DNA from: Phytohabitans suffuscus | Lineage (GTDB): Bacteria; Actinomycetota; Actinomycetes; Mycobacteriales; Micromonosporaceae | DNA length: 64,000 nucleotides | Reading direction: 5' to 3' | Assembly: GCF_011764565.1 (NCBI RefSeq) | Contig: NZ_AP022871.1 | Location: 3,782,320-3,846,319, forward strand | In this document: positions 61,372 through 64,000 of the stretch, piece after piece | Layout: the number at the start of each line of letters is the position of its first letter | Position numbering within the stretch: the first letter of the stretch is position 1 | The notes under the pieces: model-generated | Told to the model about the DNA's origin: nothing | Seen by the model: only the letters and a program-made list of their open reading frames with translations | Database searches by the model: none | Program-made: the position numbers and the translations under genes

Positions 61372-63555
61372 ATGGCTACGTATCTGTACCGGCTGGCGCG
61401 GTTCTCGTACCGGCGCCGGCGGCTCGTCCTCGTGCTGTGGCTGGCGGTGCTGGCTCTGTTCGGCGTCGGCGCGCTCACGCTCTCGGGGCCGACGTCCACC
61501 GCGTTCACCGTGCCCGGCACCGAGTCGCAGAAGGCGATCGACCTGCTCGGCGAGCGGTTTCCGCAGGCGGGAGCGGGTGGGGCGACGGCGCGGGTGGTCT
61601 TCGCCGCGCCGTCCGGTGAGACCCTCGCCGACCCGGCCAGCCGTGCCGCGATCGAGCAGGTGGTCGCCGCGCTGAACGTGGCGCCGCAGGTGGGTGCGGC
61701 CACCGACCCGTACCAGGCCGCTGGCGTCAACCCGGCCGGCACGGTCGCCTACAGCCAGGTGACGTACACGGTGCAGGGCATGGACATCACCGACGCCTCG
61801 CGGGAGGCGCTCGCCGCCGCCGTCGAGCCGGCCCGTGACGCCGGGCTGACCGTCGAGATGGGTGGTGACGCGCTCCAGTCGTCGGTGGAGACCTCGGCGA
61901 CCGAGGTGCTCGGCATCGTGATCGCGGCGCTGGTCCTGGTGATCACGTTCGGGTCGCTGGTCGCGGCGGGACTGCCGCTGCTGACCGCCATCATCGGGAT
62001 CGGTATCGGCATCTCCGGCATCATGATCGTCAGTGGCTTCGTCGAGATGGCGTCGACCACCTCGATCCTCGCGCTCATGCTGGGCCTGGCGGTCGCCATC
62101 GACTACGCGCTGTTCATCGTCTCCCGGTACCGGCATGAGCTGGCCATCGGCCGGGAGGGTGAGGAGGCCGCGGGCCGCGCGGTGGGCACCGCCGGCTCCG
62201 CCGTGGTCTTCGCCGGCCTGACCGTGGTGATCGCGCTGGCCGCGCTCGCCGTGGTGAACATCCCGCTGCTCACCGAGATGGGCCTGGCCGCGGCGTCCAC
62301 AGTGGTCGTCGCCGTGCTGATCGCGCTGACCCTGCTCCCCGCGCTGCTCGGCTTCGCCGGACGGCGGATCATGGGCCGGCGCGGCCGCGACCCGGAGACC
62401 GCCGGCAACGGCAAGCCGACCGCCGGTACCCGATGGGCCCGCTTCGTCACCCGGCGCCCGGCCGCGGTGCTGGCGGCCGCGGTGCTCGCCCTGGGTGTGA
62501 TCGCGATTCCGGCGCTGAGCCTGCGCCTCGGCCTGCCGGACGACGGCACCGCCGCGCCCGACACCACCCAGCGCAAGGCGTACGACCTGCTCAGCCAGGG
62601 CTTCGGCCCGGGTTTCAACGGCCCCCTCACCGTTGTCGTCGACGCACCCGACGCGAAGGGCGCGGCCGACGAGGCCGCCGCGGCGATCGAGGGCCTGCCC
62701 GACGTGGCCGCCGTCGCGCCCGCGGTGGTCAACCAGGCCGGCGACACCGCGCTGCTCACCGTGATCCCCGCCAGCGCGCCGAGCAGTGCCGCCACCGAGG
62801 AACTCGTCAACGCCATCCGCGAGACGGACGCCAGGCTGAGCGGCGACCTGTCCGTGACCGGGCAGACCGCGATGAACATCGACGTGTCCTCGCGCATGGG
62901 CGACGCGCTCGTGCCGTACCTCGCGGTGGTGGTCGGCCTCGCGTTCGTGCTGCTGGCGCTCGTGTTCCGGTCGATCGTCGTACCGCTCAAGGCCACGCTC
63001 GGCTTCCTGCTCTCGGTGGTGGCCACGTTCGGTGCCGTCGTGGCGGTCTTCCAGTGGGGCTGGCTGGCCGGGCTCTTCGGCGTCGACGAGATCGCGCCGA
63101 TCATGTCGTTGCTGCCCGTGCTGCTGGTCGGCATCGTCTTCGGCCTCGCCATGGACTACCAGGTCTTCCTGGTCACCCGGATGCGCGAGGAGTACGTGCA
63201 CGGCGCCCAGCCCACCGAAGCGGTGGTCACCGGCTTCGGCCACGGCGCGCGGGTGGTCACCGCGGCCGCGATCATCATGATCAGCGTTTTCGCCGGCTTC
63301 ATCCTCTCCCACGAGTCGCTGATCCAGTCGATCGGCTTCGCGCTCGCGGTGGCCATCCTCTTCGACGCCTTCGTCGTACGGATGACGATCGTCCCAGCGG
63401 TGATGACCCTGCTCGGCCGCTCGGCGTGGTGGCTGCCCCGCTGGCTCGACCGCATCCTGCCGGACGTGGACGTCGAGGGCGAGAAGCTCCGTCACCAGCT
63501 CGCCGAGGCCGCCGCACCGGCACCGGTGGACGAGACGGCGCCCGCGATGCGGTAG
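61372..63555 (+). CDS. MMPL-family RND transporter
   Basis: A 727-residue proton-driven exporter with two six-helix halves, each with a large extracytoplasmic loop after the first helix. Proton-relay motifs are LAVAIDYALFIVSRYRHE in helix 4 and GLAMDYQVFLVTRMREEY in helix 10. This length is the short MMPL form seen in non-mycobacterial actinomycetes. It is controlled by the preceding TetR; the substrate is probably a lipid or drug. Confidence 0.94.
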   Translation: MATYLYRLARFSYRRRRLVLVLWLAVLALFGVGALTLSGPTSTAFTVPGTESQKAIDLLGERFPQAGAGGATARVVFAAPSGETLADPASRAAIEQVVAALNVAPQVGAATDPYQAAGVNPAGTVAYSQVTYTVQGMDITDASREALAAAVEPARDAGLTVEMGGDALQSSVETSATEVLGIVIAALVLVITFGSLVAAGLPLLTAIIGIGIGISGIMIVSGFVEMASTTSILALMLGLAVAIDYALFIVSRYRHELAIGREGEEAAGRAVGTAGSAVVFAGLTVVIALAALAVVNIPLLTEMGLAAASTVVVAVLIALTLLPALLGFAGRRIMGRRGRDPETAGNGKPTAGTRWARFVTRRPAAVLAAAVLALGVIAIPALSLRLGLPDDGTAAPDTTQRKAYDLLSQGFGPGFNGPLTVVVDAPDAKGAADEAAAAIEGLPDVAAVAPAVVNQAGDTALLTVIPASAPSSAATEELVNAIRETDARLSGDLSVTGQTAMNIDVSSRMGDALVPYLAVVVGLAFVLLALVFRSIVVPLKATLGFLLSVVATFGAVVAVFQWGWLAGLFGVDEIAPIMSLLPVLLVGIVFGLAMDYQVFLVTRMREEYVHGAQPTEAVVTGFGHGARVVTAAAIIMISVFAGFILSHESLIQSIGFALAVAILFDAFVVRMTIVPAVMTLLGRSAWWLPRWLDRILPDVDVEGEKLRHQLAEAAAPAPVDETAPAMR

Positions 63556-63621
63556 GGCACCTTGACAGTGGCTGACATCTATGTATTGACTCCTTTTGAG
63601 TCTTGATGTCGTGCGGTCACT

Positions 63622-63637
63622 CCCATTGCGGAATGGG
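63622..63637 (+). terminator. Hairpin after MMPL gene
   Basis: CCCATT GCGG AATGGG, a 6-bp stem with tetraloop, lies in the gap between the MMPL stop and the hydrolase start. A second inverted repeat, GACTC CTTTT GAGTC, is at 63588-63602. Either could instead be an operator of the hydrolase gene. Confidence 0.4.
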
Positions 63638-63743
63638 TGGCCTGTCCGGCTCGGCAATCTGCCGCTGAAGCATTGGCCGAGGCGGCCGGCAGGACGTTAG
63701 TATGTGTGCTCGCGCCGTCCAATGAATAGCCGGAGGCGTCGGC

Positions 63744-64000
63744 ATGCGACAGCGGCGGCTGGCCGAGCACGAGGTGGTAACAGTCGACGGCCGGAGATTG
63801 GCGGTGGAGGTTTCCGGGGCGCCCGACGGCTCGGCCGTCTTCCTGCTCCACGGCACCCCGGGCTCCCGCAGTGGGCCCAAGCCCCGCAGCGGCATCCTCT
63901 ACCGCCTCGGCGTCCAGCTGATCTCCTACGACCGCCCCGGCTACGGTGGCTCCTCGCGGCACCCGGACCGCACCGTCGCCGGCGCCGCGCGTGACGTCAG
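63744..64000 (+). CDS. Alpha/beta hydrolase, N-terminal part (continues past window)
   Basis: The first 85 residues are visible: EHEVVTVDGRRLAVEVSGAP, the oxyanion segment LLHGTPGSRSGPKP and YDRPGYGGSSRHPDRTVAG. These match alpha/beta-hydrolase-fold enzymes; the nucleophile Ser and the rest lie outside the window. The specific reaction cannot be told. Confidence 0.9.
   Translation, partial: MRQRRLAEHEVVTVDGRRLAVEVSGAPDGSAVFLLHGTPGSRSGPKPRSGILYRLGVQLISYDRPGYGGSSRHPDRTVAGAARDV

Noticed and set aside
61288..63657. Minus-strand ORF of 789 codons opposite the MMPL gene
   Set aside because: It is Gly/Arg/His/Asp-rich with no domain; the plus strand has clear MMPL helices and proton-relay motifs.
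1..64000. tRNA or rRNA genes
   Set aside because: No T-loop/acceptor pattern or rRNA-like stretch was recognised in any gap; a covariance search could not be run.

Overview
The window is chromosomal DNA of a very high-GC actinomycete. The Flp/Tad pilus locus, ROK/LacI/TetR-controlled sugar genes, an F420-dependent dehydrogenase and the many GTG/TTG starts with 4-bp stop/start overlaps fit a filamentous Micromonosporaceae-like organism. I cannot name genus or species from sequence alone. No rRNA, tRNA, CRISPR array, intact IS or prophage gene was seen.

Layout. 0-3.8 kb: the end of a LacI regulator, a GH13 alpha-glucosidase with its own promoter region, a PAP2-type membrane enzyme and a DUF1707 protein. 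3.9-14.1 kb: a Tad/Flp pilus operon on the minus strand (lipoprotein, PKD protein, CpaB, TadZ, TadA, TadB, TadC, small Flp-like peptide, two TadE, TadG-like, LysM) with a divergent prepilin peptidase. 14.2-34.2 kb: housekeeping and accessory genes (dGTPase, XRE regulators, two ABC exporters, Tex, an ECF sigma factor, Kelch lipoprotein, zinc-LID adenylate kinase, dehydrogenase, patatin, YbaK, SMR efflux with TetR, Fgd, PadR). 34.4-53.7 kb: a secreted polysaccharide-degradation island with three GH87-type alpha-1,3-glucanase paralogues and an unassigned right-handed beta-helix protein, interrupted by a sigma/anti-sigma pair, an MFS transporter and a repeat-rich gene-free stretch. 53.8-64 kb: a membrane protein, a PfpI-like protein, an SDR, a PmoA-like/ROK unit, a ricin-lectin pectate lyase, a TetR/MMPL unit and the start of an alpha/beta hydrolase.

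How the genes fit together. The alpha-glucosidase, the three GH87 enzymes, the beta-helix protein and the pectate lyase suggest growth on fungal-wall alpha-glucan and plant pectin. Shared upstream motifs support partial co-control: an 8-mer TTCTTGCG lies before the alpha-glucosidase and two GH87 genes, and a 25-bp motif lies before both the PmoA/ROK unit and the pectate lyase.

Two cautions. First, at least nine positions in eight genes appear to lack one base of a short G or C run (one run is only three bases long); each restores a sensible reading frame. This looks more like assembly error than nine real mutations, so these genes are annotated as single frameshifted units. Second, a genuine-looking oddity is a 102-bp element present twice in tandem, in frame, just inside the start of a TadE-like gene.
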